The notes below the pieces were generated by a model. The model was not told the origin of the DNA. It saw only the letters and a list, made by a program, of their open reading frames with translations, and did no database searches. From Polyangium sp. 15x6 (lineage in GTDB: Bacteria; Myxococcota_A; Polyangia; Polyangiales; Polyangiaceae), in the NCBI RefSeq assembly GCF_029960785.1, contig NZ_JASBQE010000007.1:1-64000 (forward strand): DNA of 64,000 bases, written 5' to 3'. Below, in pieces: positions 26,356 through 34,074 of the stretch (positions within the stretch are counted from its first letter, which is position 1; the number at the start of each line of letters is the position of its first letter). The position numbers were made by a program, and so were the translations under genes.

Positions 26356-26970
26356 TCAGCGCGGGCAGTCCACGTCGGGATTCTTGCGGTCGGAGGGCGC
26401 GCCGGAGTCCTCGAGCCCGAGGACGCCCACGAGGAGGCCGAGGGTCCCGATGGACTCCTCCAGCGCCGGCAAACGATCGAGGTGCCCTTGCAGGCCGATG
26501 GTGACGTAGGTGAGCGAGCGGCACAAAACGAGGGCCTTCGGATCGTAGGTCTTGCGCACGGGGATCCCGGCCGCGAGCATTCCGTACAGGCCGACGTTTC
26601 CGTACGTGGTGCCTTCGAGGGTCTGCAATCCGAGGGAGAGGCCGGCGGTCCCGAGGATCGCCAGTTTCGCGTCCGTCGAGCCCACGAAAATCCCCGGCCG
26701 CATTCCGAGGCCGACCCCGAGCGGCGATCCACGCAGGTAGGCCCCCGTCGCGAGGCCCCACCGCCGCGCGGTCTCGGGGAGCGGCCTGCGGTTGGCGAAG
26801 TCGTCCGCGGGCTGCATGTCCACGTACATGTTCGCGTTTGCCTCGACGCCGCCCACGGGCGTGCCGTCGCGCGACGCCACCGTCGGCCCGAGTTGCGTGT
26901 GCCCGAGGACATTACAACCCGTGACGAGGAGCGCGAGCGCGAAGAGCGGGGCAGGGGAGGCGAAGCTCAT
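26356..26970 (-). CDS. Putative lipoprotein
   Basis: The 204-residue product has a signal peptide with lipobox (LFALALLVTGC), so it should be lipid-anchored. The mature part is rich in Gly, Leu and Tyr (ATGAYLRGSPLGVGLGMRPG, TTYGNVGLYGMLAAGIPV), which could form an outer-membrane-associated beta structure. Its ATG lies one base after the stop of the M50 protease gene on the same strand, so the two are translationally coupled. The function is unknown. Confidence 0.78.
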   Translation of the reverse strand: MSFASPAPLFALALLVTGCNVLGHTQLGPTVASRDGTPVGGVEANANMYVDMQPADDFANRRPLPETARRWGLATGAYLRGSPLGVGLGMRPGIFVGSTDAKLAILGTAGLSLGLQTLEGTTYGNVGLYGMLAAGIPVRKTYDPKALVLCRSLTYVTIGLQGHLDRLPALEESIGTLGLLVGVLGLEDSGAPSDRKNPDVDCPR

Positions 26971-26971
26971 T

Positions 26972-28015
26972 TCAATACTTCGCCCAGGGCGTCGGCATGA
27001 AGAGCAGGACGAAAACGACGAGCGAGAGGACCGCGATGCCCCGGCGCATGGGCGAGAGCTCGCCGGGCTCGGTCGGGGGATGATCCTTGCCGCCGAGCCG
27101 GCCGAGCAGGTGGACCAGGACGAACCACACGAGCCACGAGATCGAATTGCCGACCGCGTCGGAGGCGCCCTCGCCGGCCCGGAGCGCCGGGGGCAGGAAG
27201 CGGGCGAGGTTCAAGAGGAACATGCCGAGCATCGTCACGTGGACGATCCGGGCATATCGATTCTGCTTTTCGCCGAAGAGGGCGTACGCGATGTGCCCGC
27301 CGTCGAGCTGGCCGACGGGGACGAGGTTCAGCATGGTGACGAAGAGCCCGACCCAGCCGGCGAACGCGGGGCCATTGAGGAAGACGTCGTGCCCCGGGGG
27401 AATCGTGCCGAGGGCGATGCGCTTCAGGGCGAAATAGAGGAGGCATTGCCCCTCCTGGATGCCCTCCTCGGGAATGGGCAGGACGGGCGAGGTGCGCAGG
27501 CCATAGAGGATCACCGGAATGGCGACGACGAGCCCGGCGAGCGGACCGGCCGCGCCGATGTCGAGCAAGGCATTGCGGCTCTTGATGCGGCCGCTCATGC
27601 CGATGACCGCGCCCATCGTGCCGAACGGGCTCAGGAGGGGCAGGGGAATGAAAAAGGGCAGCGAGGCGGGGACTTTGTGGAGGCGCGCCGCGAAGTAATG
27701 GCCGAGCTCGTGCGTCAGCAGGATGGCCATGAGCGGAACGGTATAAGTCCACGCGCGAAGCACGCCGCGGAGCTGCTCGGCGAACGGCGCGCCTTCGGGG
27801 ACGAGGCCGTTCGAGAGGGCAAAGGTGACGAGCGTCGAGACGATGGTCAGGACGAGGAGGAGCAGGTTCTTCTGCCACCGGAGCGGGCCCGCGGCGGGCG
27901 CGGCGTCGGCATAGGGATCGGGCAGAGGCGCCTCGGCGGCCTTTGCGTCGGCCGCGGGGGGAAGGTCGGTCGTCTCGGCTTGGTCCCTTTGCATCGGGCG
28001 TAGCGTGGCCGGCAT
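26972..28015 (-). CDS. Site-2 protease family (M50) membrane metalloprotease
   Basis: The ATG at 28015 has GGAGG four bases upstream; an ATG at 27994 lacks such a site. The 347-residue protein has a Pro/Ala-rich N-terminus and about seven membrane helices. The zinc site HELGH is at 102-106, and the third-ligand motif NLVPVGQLDGGH near residue 240. This is the S2P/EcfE fold without a PDZ domain, like the cyanobacterial and plant EGY group. It would cleave membrane-embedded substrates such as anti-sigma factors or precursors. It follows mobA by 11 bases and is coupled to the lipoprotein gene downstream. Confidence 0.9.
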   Translation of the reverse strand: MPATLRPMQRDQAETTDLPPAADAKAAEAPLPDPYADAAPAAGPLRWQKNLLLLVLTIVSTLVTFALSNGLVPEGAPFAEQLRGVLRAWTYTVPLMAILLTHELGHYFAARLHKVPASLPFFIPLPLLSPFGTMGAVIGMSGRIKSRNALLDIGAAGPLAGLVVAIPVILYGLRTSPVLPIPEEGIQEGQCLLYFALKRIALGTIPPGHDVFLNGPAFAGWVGLFVTMLNLVPVGQLDGGHIAYALFGEKQNRYARIVHVTMLGMFLLNLARFLPPALRAGEGASDAVGNSISWLVWFVLVHLLGRLGGKDHPPTEPGELSPMRRGIAVLSLVVFVLLFMPTPWAKY

Positions 28016-28026
28016 CCGGCCTCCGC

Positions 28027-28686
28027 TCAAGCCGGATCGCTCGGCCGCGGCAGGCCCGCGACGTCGAGCGCCGCGCGCCAGTCCTCGGGCGTGTTGAGGT
28101 TTCGCAAAGCGAGGATTTCGTCGCCCGAAAGGGAGAGGTCGGGCGCCAGGCAGAGCCGGTCTTCGGGGACGACGAGGGTGCGCACGCGCTCGAACAGGAA
28201 AAACGGGCGGAGGCGATCTTCGGCGAGGAGGTGGTCGATCTCGGATTTCACCGAGACGCCGTACACCGACGCGAGCGGGTGGTAATGGCCGCCGGCGCGA
28301 GGGACGACGACGTCGTGCGTGGAGCCGCGGAGATCCCAGAGAAAACGTACGAGCGCGGGATCCACGAAAGGCGCGTCGGTGGAGGAGACGAACGCAGCGT
28401 CCGCTTTGTCGTCGAGCGCCGCGAGGCCGACGGCGATGCCCTGGAGAGGTCCGCGGCCCTCGACGGGGTCTTCGGCGATGGTGATGTCGGGCGGGAGAGG
28501 TGGGAGCGCTTGGCCGGGAGCGCGGACGACGACGAGGGGCGCGACGACCTCGGCGAGGCGACGCACGACGCGCTGGAGAAGGACCTCGTCGCCGAAGGGG
28601 AGCCATGCCTTGGGGCGGCCCATGCGGCTGCTGCGGCCGCCCGCGAGGACGACGGCGCCGAGGCCGGAGATCACGCCTCCGCTCAT
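28027..28686 (-). CDS. mobA: Molybdenum cofactor guanylyltransferase MobA
   Basis: The 219-residue protein opens with the nucleotidyltransferase signature VVLAGGRSSRMGRPKAWLPF (about 11-30). TDAPFVDPALV, with its metal-binding Asp, follows near residue 105. It transfers GMP from GTP to molybdopterin to make the guanine dinucleotide form of Moco. The ATG overlaps the stop of the upstream moeA fusion gene by four bases (ATGA). The whole 28.0-33.8 kb run (NuoE-NuoF, moeA, moeA fusion, mobA) reads as one minus-strand operon devoted to a molybdenum enzyme. Confidence 0.9.
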   Translation of the reverse strand: MSGGVISGLGAVVLAGGRSSRMGRPKAWLPFGDEVLLQRVVRRLAEVVAPLVVVRAPGQALPPLPPDITIAEDPVEGRGPLQGIAVGLAALDDKADAAFVSSTDAPFVDPALVRFLWDLRGSTHDVVVPRAGGHYHPLASVYGVSVKSEIDHLLAEDRLRPFFLFERVRTLVVPEDRLCLAPDLSLSGDEILALRNLNTPEDWRAALDVAGLPRPSDPA

Positions 28687-30602
28687 GCGAGGAGCCCTCG
28701 GTCGCGGAGCGCGGCGCGCGCCGGTTCGGACGCGAGCTCGGCGAGGAAGGCGCGCACGGCGGGACGGGCGAGGCGGTTTTGGGGGACGACGAAGTCGAAG
28801 CGCTCCTCGCCGAGCGGGAGGAAGCCGAGGCCACGATCCCGCGCGACGATGTCGATCGCGATGCCGAAATCGGCGCGGCCTTGCGCGACGGCCGCGGCGA
28901 CGGCGCGGTGGGACGAGGCCTCGACGGAGTGGCCGGCGGGGCGCGCGTCGCCGAGGAGGCGATCGTAGAGCGCGCGGGTGCCGCTGCCGCGGTTTCGGTT
29001 GATCATCACGATGCCCTCGGCGCGCGCGGCTTCGTGGACGGCGTCCTCGGCGCGCTTGCCCTCGAAGCGCGGATCGCCGGGGCGGAAGACGACACCTTGC
29101 ATGCGGCCGTAGCCGCGGACGAGCTCGATGCCGGGGCCGAGCAAGGGCTCGTTGTAGGTGCCGGTGTTCGGGTCGTAGAGGTGCACGCCGGCGAGGTCGC
29201 ATTCGCCGCGGCGCACGGCCGCGAGGCCGGCTTCGCTGCCGACGGCGATGAGCTTGCTCGTCGTGCCACGCGCGGCGAGGCGGCCGAGCAAGACGTCGAG
29301 GCCGACGCAGTGGCTGCCGATGACGACGAGATCGACCTGCCGCGGACGGGATCCGGCGATGGGGTGGATCACGACGGTGTCGCCGGCGTCGAGCATCTCG
29401 ACGTGCTCGTCGACGATGAAGAAGCCGTCCGCTTGCGAGAACGTGGTGACGGAGCCCGAGCCCTTGCCGATGGGATACGCGACGCGCTCGCCGTGCTCGT
29501 CCGGGACGAGGCGCACGAGCACGTACTCCGTGCGGCCGTGCTCGCTCGTGACGCGGAACGGGAGGCGCGCCGTGACCGTGTCGTCCGCGCGTTCGGAGAG
29601 GCCCGCGAAGGCGCGCAGGACGGGCGCGACGAACTCGTGGAACGTGAAGATCGCCGAGGTCGGAAAGCCAGGGAGCACGACGACGGGTTTGCCGCGGGAG
29701 ACCGCGAGGCAGAGGGGTTTTCCGGGCTTGAGCGCGACGCCGTGCACGACGATGCCGGGCGGTTCGAGGGCCTCGGCGAGGACACGCGCGTTGAGGTCGC
29801 CAGGGCCTTTCGAGGTGCCGCCCGAGAGGAGCACGACGTGCGCTTCGGCGAGGCAGCGCTTCAGGGCCTCGCGGACGGAGGTCTCGTCGTCGGGCACGAT
29901 GCCCGCGAGGATCGGCTCGCCGCCGGCCTCGCGGACGGCGTCGGCGAGGATGCGGGCGTTCGAGTCGTAGACGGAGCCCGGCGGCAGAGGTCGACCCGGC
30001 GGGACGATCTCGTCGCCCGTCGAGAGGATCGCCACGCGCGGGCGCGCGAGCACGGCGACACGGTCGAGGCCGATCGCCGCGAGGACGCCCGTCTCCCGCG
30101 AGGTGAGCTCCTCCTTGGCGCGGAGCACGACCTCGCCCTGCGCGACGTCGGTGCCCGCGTAGGTGATCGAGCGGCCGGGGATCGTGGCCTTCGTGATCAG
30201 CACGTCGTCGCCGTCGAGGAGCGTGTGCTCGACCATGACGATCGCATCGGCGCCGCGCGGCACGGCGCCGCCCGTGGGGATCGCGAGGGCCGTGCCCGGC
30301 TCGACGGTGCCCTCGGGGATGCGGCCCATCGCGACGACCGAGGGCAAGCGCCGGAGCCGCCGCGGCTCGTGTTCGCTCGCGCCGAAGGTGTCGGCCGCGC
30401 GCACCGCGTATCCATCGACGTTCGAGCGATCGAAGCCGGGCACGTCGACCGGGCTCGCGACGTCCTCGGCGAGCAAGCGCCCGAGCGCCGCGTCGAGCGG
30501 GACGACCTCGACGCCGATCGCGCCGATCTCACCGATCGCCGCGCGGAAGCGCCGCTCGGCTTCGTCCCGGTCCACGACGTTGAGGAACTGCGCTTGCTTC
30601 AC
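28683..30602 (-). CDS. MoeA molybdopterin molybdenumtransferase fused to a substrate-binding-protein-like domain
   Basis: The start is a GTG at 30602 after a G-rich run. Of 639 residues, 1-400 are MoeA: FDRSNVDGYAVRAADTFG, PTGGAVPRGADAIVMVEHT, ILSTGDEIVPPG, VVLLSGGTSKGPGD and the VLPGFPTSAIFTFHEF loop. After about residue 430 comes a PBP-like domain of the MoeA/ModE-associated type (VVIGSHCVGLDVLLGRLA, GSEAGLAAVRRGECDLAGVHL, NRNRGSGTRALYDRLL). Such fusions are known in archaea and some bacteria. The extra domain may bind molybdate, tungstate or a cofactor intermediate. A second, plain moeA lies directly upstream. Confidence 0.9.
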   Translation of the reverse strand: MKQAQFLNVVDRDEAERRFRAAIGEIGAIGVEVVPLDAALGRLLAEDVASPVDVPGFDRSNVDGYAVRAADTFGASEHEPRRLRRLPSVVAMGRIPEGTVEPGTALAIPTGGAVPRGADAIVMVEHTLLDGDDVLITKATIPGRSITYAGTDVAQGEVVLRAKEELTSRETGVLAAIGLDRVAVLARPRVAILSTGDEIVPPGRPLPPGSVYDSNARILADAVREAGGEPILAGIVPDDETSVREALKRCLAEAHVVLLSGGTSKGPGDLNARVLAEALEPPGIVVHGVALKPGKPLCLAVSRGKPVVVLPGFPTSAIFTFHEFVAPVLRAFAGLSERADDTVTARLPFRVTSEHGRTEYVLVRLVPDEHGERVAYPIGKGSGSVTTFSQADGFFIVDEHVEMLDAGDTVVIHPIAGSRPRQVDLVVIGSHCVGLDVLLGRLAARGTTSKLIAVGSEAGLAAVRRGECDLAGVHLYDPNTGTYNEPLLGPGIELVRGYGRMQGVVFRPGDPRFEGKRAEDAVHEAARAEGIVMINRNRGSGTRALYDRLLGDARPAGHSVEASSHRAVAAAVAQGRADFGIAIDIVARDRGLGFLPLGEERFDFVVPQNRLARPAVRAFLAELASEPARAALRDRGLLA

Positions 30603-30618
30603 GACGCCCCCCCCGAGG

Positions 30619-31872
30619 TCAATCGTACAGGAAGACCTCGACCTCCTCGCCCTCGTCATGGCCCTCGCTGCCGGCCGGGACGAGCACGACGCCGTCCGCG
30701 CGGGTCGTGGAGGAGAGGATCGACGCGCCGCTCGTCATGATCGGCGTCACGAGCGCGCCGTCGTACTTCACGCGGACATAATCCACGCGGCCGAGCTCGG
30801 AGACGATCTTCGCGACGAGCCGGCCCTTTCCACGCGGGTGAGGCCACGCGCGAGGCAGGCCGCCGAGCGCGCGGATCGTTGGACCTGCAAAGAACTCGTA
30901 CGCGCACAAACAAGAGACCGGGTTGCCCGGCAGCAGGAAAACGGGGCGCGGGCGACCCTGGCCGGGGACGAAGCCGAAGCCGGCCGGACTCGACGGGCGC
31001 ATCGCCACGCCGTGCACCGTGACCTCGCCGATCTCGGCGAGCGCGAGCGGCGCGTGATCCTCGGGGCCCACGGACGAGCCGCCGGAGACGAGCACGACGT
31101 CCTCGTCGCCTCCGGCGATCGCCTCGCGCACGAGCTCGTACCGATCGACCGCGCGCACGGTGGGCGAGAGCGCGCCGCCGTCCCGCGCGACGAGCGCCGC
31201 GAGCACCACGCTGTTCGAGTCCACGATGCACGATCCCTCGGGCATGCTGCCCGGCGCGAGCAGCTCGTCCCCCGTGATCACGACCCGCACGCGCGGCCTG
31301 CGCACGACCGGCACGAGGCCCGCGCCGACGCTCGCCAGGAGCCCCACGTCCTGCGGCCGGAGCTTGCGGCCTCGCCGCGCCACGATCGTCCCGGCCGGCA
31401 CGTCCTCGCCGATCAGGCCGACGTGCTTGCCGGGCGACACGGGCTCCGCGACGGAGACGATCGTCTGATCCTCCCGCGTGATCTCCTCGGCGCGCTCGGC
31501 CATGAGGACCGCGTCCGCGCCCTCGGGCACCGGCGCGCCCGTCGTGATGCGCACGGCCTCGCCGCGACGGAGCGCGCCTGCGAACGGCCTTCCCGGCCTC
31601 GCCTCGCCGATCAGCACGAGCGACGCGGGCGCGTACGTGCTCGCCCCGAACGTCGACTCCCCGACGACGGCCCATCCATCCATCGCGGCGCGGCGGAAGT
31701 GCGGCACGCTCGCGGCGGCGGCCACGTCTTCCGCGAGCACACGCCCGGCTGCCTCCGTGACGCGCACGCGCTCGGCTTCGAGCTCGCCCGTGCGCGACAC
31801 GAGCGTCGCGATCGCCTCGTCGACGCTCGCGCGCTTCCGGAAGCCGCGCATGCGCACGTCTCGCACGCCCAT
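30619..31872 (-). CDS. moeA: MoeA molybdopterin molybdenumtransferase
   Basis: This 417-residue MoeA of normal length shows FRRAAMDGWAVVGESTFG, TTGAPVPEGADAVLMAE, VVITGDELLAPGSMPEG, VVLVSGGSSVGPEDH and FLLPGNPVSCLCAYEFFAG, covering all MoeA domains. It inserts molybdate into adenylylated molybdopterin. The ATG at 31872 has GGAGG, but 12 bases upstream; the ATG at 31851 is an alternative. It starts seven bases after the NuoE-NuoF stop. Having two moeA genes in one operon suggests separate roles, for example Mo against W, or binding against catalysis. Confidence 0.92.
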   Translation of the reverse strand: MGVRDVRMRGFRKRASVDEAIATLVSRTGELEAERVRVTEAAGRVLAEDVAAAASVPHFRRAAMDGWAVVGESTFGASTYAPASLVLIGEARPGRPFAGALRRGEAVRITTGAPVPEGADAVLMAERAEEITREDQTIVSVAEPVSPGKHVGLIGEDVPAGTIVARRGRKLRPQDVGLLASVGAGLVPVVRRPRVRVVITGDELLAPGSMPEGSCIVDSNSVVLAALVARDGGALSPTVRAVDRYELVREAIAGGDEDVVLVSGGSSVGPEDHAPLALAEIGEVTVHGVAMRPSSPAGFGFVPGQGRPRPVFLLPGNPVSCLCAYEFFAGPTIRALGGLPRAWPHPRGKGRLVAKIVSELGRVDYVRVKYDGALVTPIMTSGASILSSTTRADGVVLVPAGSEGHDEGEEVEVFLYD

Positions 31873-31879
31873 GATTCGA

Positions 31880-33508
31880 TCAATCCTCCGGGAAGCGCGC
31901 GCGCACGTCGTCCTCGAAGGCGCGCAGGACGGAGAGGAACGGCGCGATCGCGACCTGGCCGAGGCCGCAGATCGAGGTATCGGCGAGCGTCTCGGCGAGC
32001 TCGGACAGCACTGCGAGGTGGCGCTTCTTCCCGCGCCCGAGCACGGCTTCTTCGAGGATCGCGACGGCCTTCTCCGTGCCCACGCGGCACGGCACGCACT
32101 TGCCGCAGGACTCGTTGCGGAAGAAGGCCACGACGTTCGTGACGAGATCCACGATGTCCGCGCCTTCGCACACCACGAGCACCGCGCCCGAGCCGAGCAT
32201 CGAGCCCCGCTTCTGGAGCGCGTCGAAGTCGAGCGGCGCATCGACGGCATCCGCGCGCAAAAAATTCGACGAAGCGCCGCCAGGCGCGATCGCGAGGATG
32301 GGCCTTCCGTCCTTCGTGCCGCCGGCCCTCGCGATGAGCTCGCCGATCGTCGTGCCCATGGGCACCTGATAGACGCCTGGCTCTGCCACGTCGCCCGAGA
32401 GCGCGATGAACTTGAGCCCACCCGAGCCCCGCACGCCGCGCGCCTTCCACGCCTCGGCGCCCTCTTTCACGATGAGCGGGACGTACGAGAGCGTCTCGAC
32501 GTTGTTGATCAGCGTGGGCCGACCGAAGAGCCCCTTCTGACCGGGGAACGGCGGCTTGTTCCGCGGCTCGCCGCGGTTGTCTTCGAGGCACTCGAGCAGC
32601 GCCGTCTCCTCGCCGAGGATGTATCCGCCCGGCGAGACGGCGATCCGCACGTCGAAGGGCAAGCCCGGTCCGAGCGCGTCGGGGCCGAGCGCGCCGCGCT
32701 GCCGCGCTTTCTCGATCGCGCGAGCGAGGTTCTTTCGCTCGGGACCGTACTCGTGGCGGATGAACACGATCCCTTCGGAGGCCCCGACGACGAGCGCCGC
32801 GATGGCCATGCCCTCGATCACGAGGTGCGGCAGCTCGTCGAGGATCACGCGGTCCTTGAACGTGCCGGGCTCGCTCTCGTCCGCGTTGCACACGACGTAC
32901 TTCGGGCGCGCCGTCTCCTTGCGGACGAGCTTCCACTTGAGCCCCGTGGGGAACCCCGCGCCGCCCATGCCGCGCAGCCCGCTCGTCTCGAGCGTCGCCT
33001 GGACGCGGTCGCCCGCGAGCGCATCTCCGCGGAGAGAAGCGAGCACGCCGTAGCGGGATGCTTCGTCCTCGTACGGATCACTCGCCCAGCGGCGCGGCGG
33101 GGAGGGCGCTCGTTCAGGCCGCGGCTCGTCGGCCCAGCGGACGGCGATGGCGAAGTCGTCGAGGTCTCCCGCGTATACCGGTCGCTCGTTGAGCGCGGCG
33201 GCCGGCGCTCGATCACATCGGCCGAGGCAGCTCACCTCGCGCACCTCCACCGAGGGATCGCCGCTGACCGCCTGCCTCGCCCGCGCGAGAAAATCCCGTC
33301 CACCTGCGAGCCTGCACGTCACGTCGCGGCAGAGCGCGACCTCCACGCGCGGCGGGGGTTTTCGGCGGAAGTGCGGGTAAAACGAGACGAGCCCTTCGAT
33401 CCGGTAAAGCGGAACGCCGAGCTTCTGCGCGAGCGCGGCGAGGCGCGCGTCGTCGAGCCAGCCGTGCTCGTGCTGTAGGTCGGTTAGCGCGTCGATGATG
33501 GCGCCCAC
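31880..33508 (-). CDS. NuoE-NuoF fusion: NADH-binding [Fe-S] flavoprotein subunit, formate-dehydrogenase beta type
   Basis: The start is a GTG with a G-rich stretch upstream; the product has 542 residues. Residues 1-130 are NuoE-like, with a thioredoxin-fold 2Fe-2S site (CRDVTC about 59-64 and CLGRC near 94-98). The rest is NuoF: GLRGMGGAGFPTGLKW and a CNADESEPGTFKDR FMN/NAD site, then ESCGKCVPCRVGT and a distal SICGLG for a 4Fe-4S cluster. Such fused diaphorase subunits occur in NAD-dependent formate dehydrogenases and [FeFe]-hydrogenases. The adjacent moeA and mobA genes favour a molybdenum formate dehydrogenase. No catalytic subunit is encoded in the window. Confidence 0.9.
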   Translation of the reverse strand: MGAIIDALTDLQHEHGWLDDARLAALAQKLGVPLYRIEGLVSFYPHFRRKPPPRVEVALCRDVTCRLAGGRDFLARARQAVSGDPSVEVREVSCLGRCDRAPAAALNERPVYAGDLDDFAIAVRWADEPRPERAPSPPRRWASDPYEDEASRYGVLASLRGDALAGDRVQATLETSGLRGMGGAGFPTGLKWKLVRKETARPKYVVCNADESEPGTFKDRVILDELPHLVIEGMAIAALVVGASEGIVFIRHEYGPERKNLARAIEKARQRGALGPDALGPGLPFDVRIAVSPGGYILGEETALLECLEDNRGEPRNKPPFPGQKGLFGRPTLINNVETLSYVPLIVKEGAEAWKARGVRGSGGLKFIALSGDVAEPGVYQVPMGTTIGELIARAGGTKDGRPILAIAPGGASSNFLRADAVDAPLDFDALQKRGSMLGSGAVLVVCEGADIVDLVTNVVAFFRNESCGKCVPCRVGTEKAVAILEEAVLGRGKKRHLAVLSELAETLADTSICGLGQVAIAPFLSVLRAFEDDVRARFPED

Positions 33509-33529
33509 GTGCGCCCCCCTGCTCCGCGA

Positions 33530-33754
33530 TCAGCGGCAGAGCCTGCCGATGTCCGTGATGCGCTCCTTGAGCTCCTGCGGTGGCAGGAACACGCCCAGCG
33601 CGGCCTGGAGCGTGGGGAGCGCGCGCTCGAGATCGTCGCGCTTCATCTTCGCGGCATCGACGCCGATTCGCGCGAACGCCCTCTGGATCGTGCCCTTCGC
33701 GAACACCGGCGAAAGGCCGCTGCGCTGGACTACTTGATCGAACAGGGAGTCCAC
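33530..33754 (-). CDS. Small helical hypothetical protein
   Basis: The 74-residue frame starts with GTG (weak GAAGGA about ten bases upstream) and ends 21 bases before the NuoE-NuoF gene, so it is likely the first gene of that operon. It reads as three amphipathic helices (GTIQRAFARIGVDAAKMKRD, DLERALPTLQAALGVFLPP). No cysteines, signal or membrane segment are seen. I do not recognise it. By position it could be an accessory protein of the dehydrogenase, but that is a guess. Confidence 0.6.
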   Translation of the reverse strand: MDSLFDQVVQRSGLSPVFAKGTIQRAFARIGVDAAKMKRDDLERALPTLQAALGVFLPPQELKERITDIGRLCR

Positions 33755-34074
33755 GCGCGCGCCATCCTTCGTTGAGCGGGTTCATGCATCCCGAGCCGAT
33801 CGATCTTACCGGATCTCGGGGCTCGTGTGGCGCCTGGGCGATCTCCGCCCATGCCGCGGTGACGCTGTACCCCCTCGCGAGTCTGGCGCCCGGCGCAGTG
33901 CATGATTCTCGTATCCTACCATGCCGGCCCAGACGGCAACACGGCCCATGGGGCGATCGTCCGACGTTTTCCTGCCAAGCAGACGGGACCTCGACGCATG
34001 CCCGCTCGCCCCGGACAGCCCCGGAAGCGGGCATGCAGAACGGCGCGCAAAGGCCGACGCACCAAGGCTCCCTC
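33755..34074. other. Intergenic region with one strong inverted repeat
   Basis: No supportable gene lies here. An 11-base perfect inverted repeat (GCATGCCCGCT at 33996-34006 and AGCGGGCATGC at 34026-34036), with smaller CCCCGG pairing inside, lies about 40 bases beyond the DUF2330 gene stop. It may end that minus-strand transcript. The rest should contain the promoter of the molybdenum operon; I could not identify its boxes. Confidence 0.45.
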
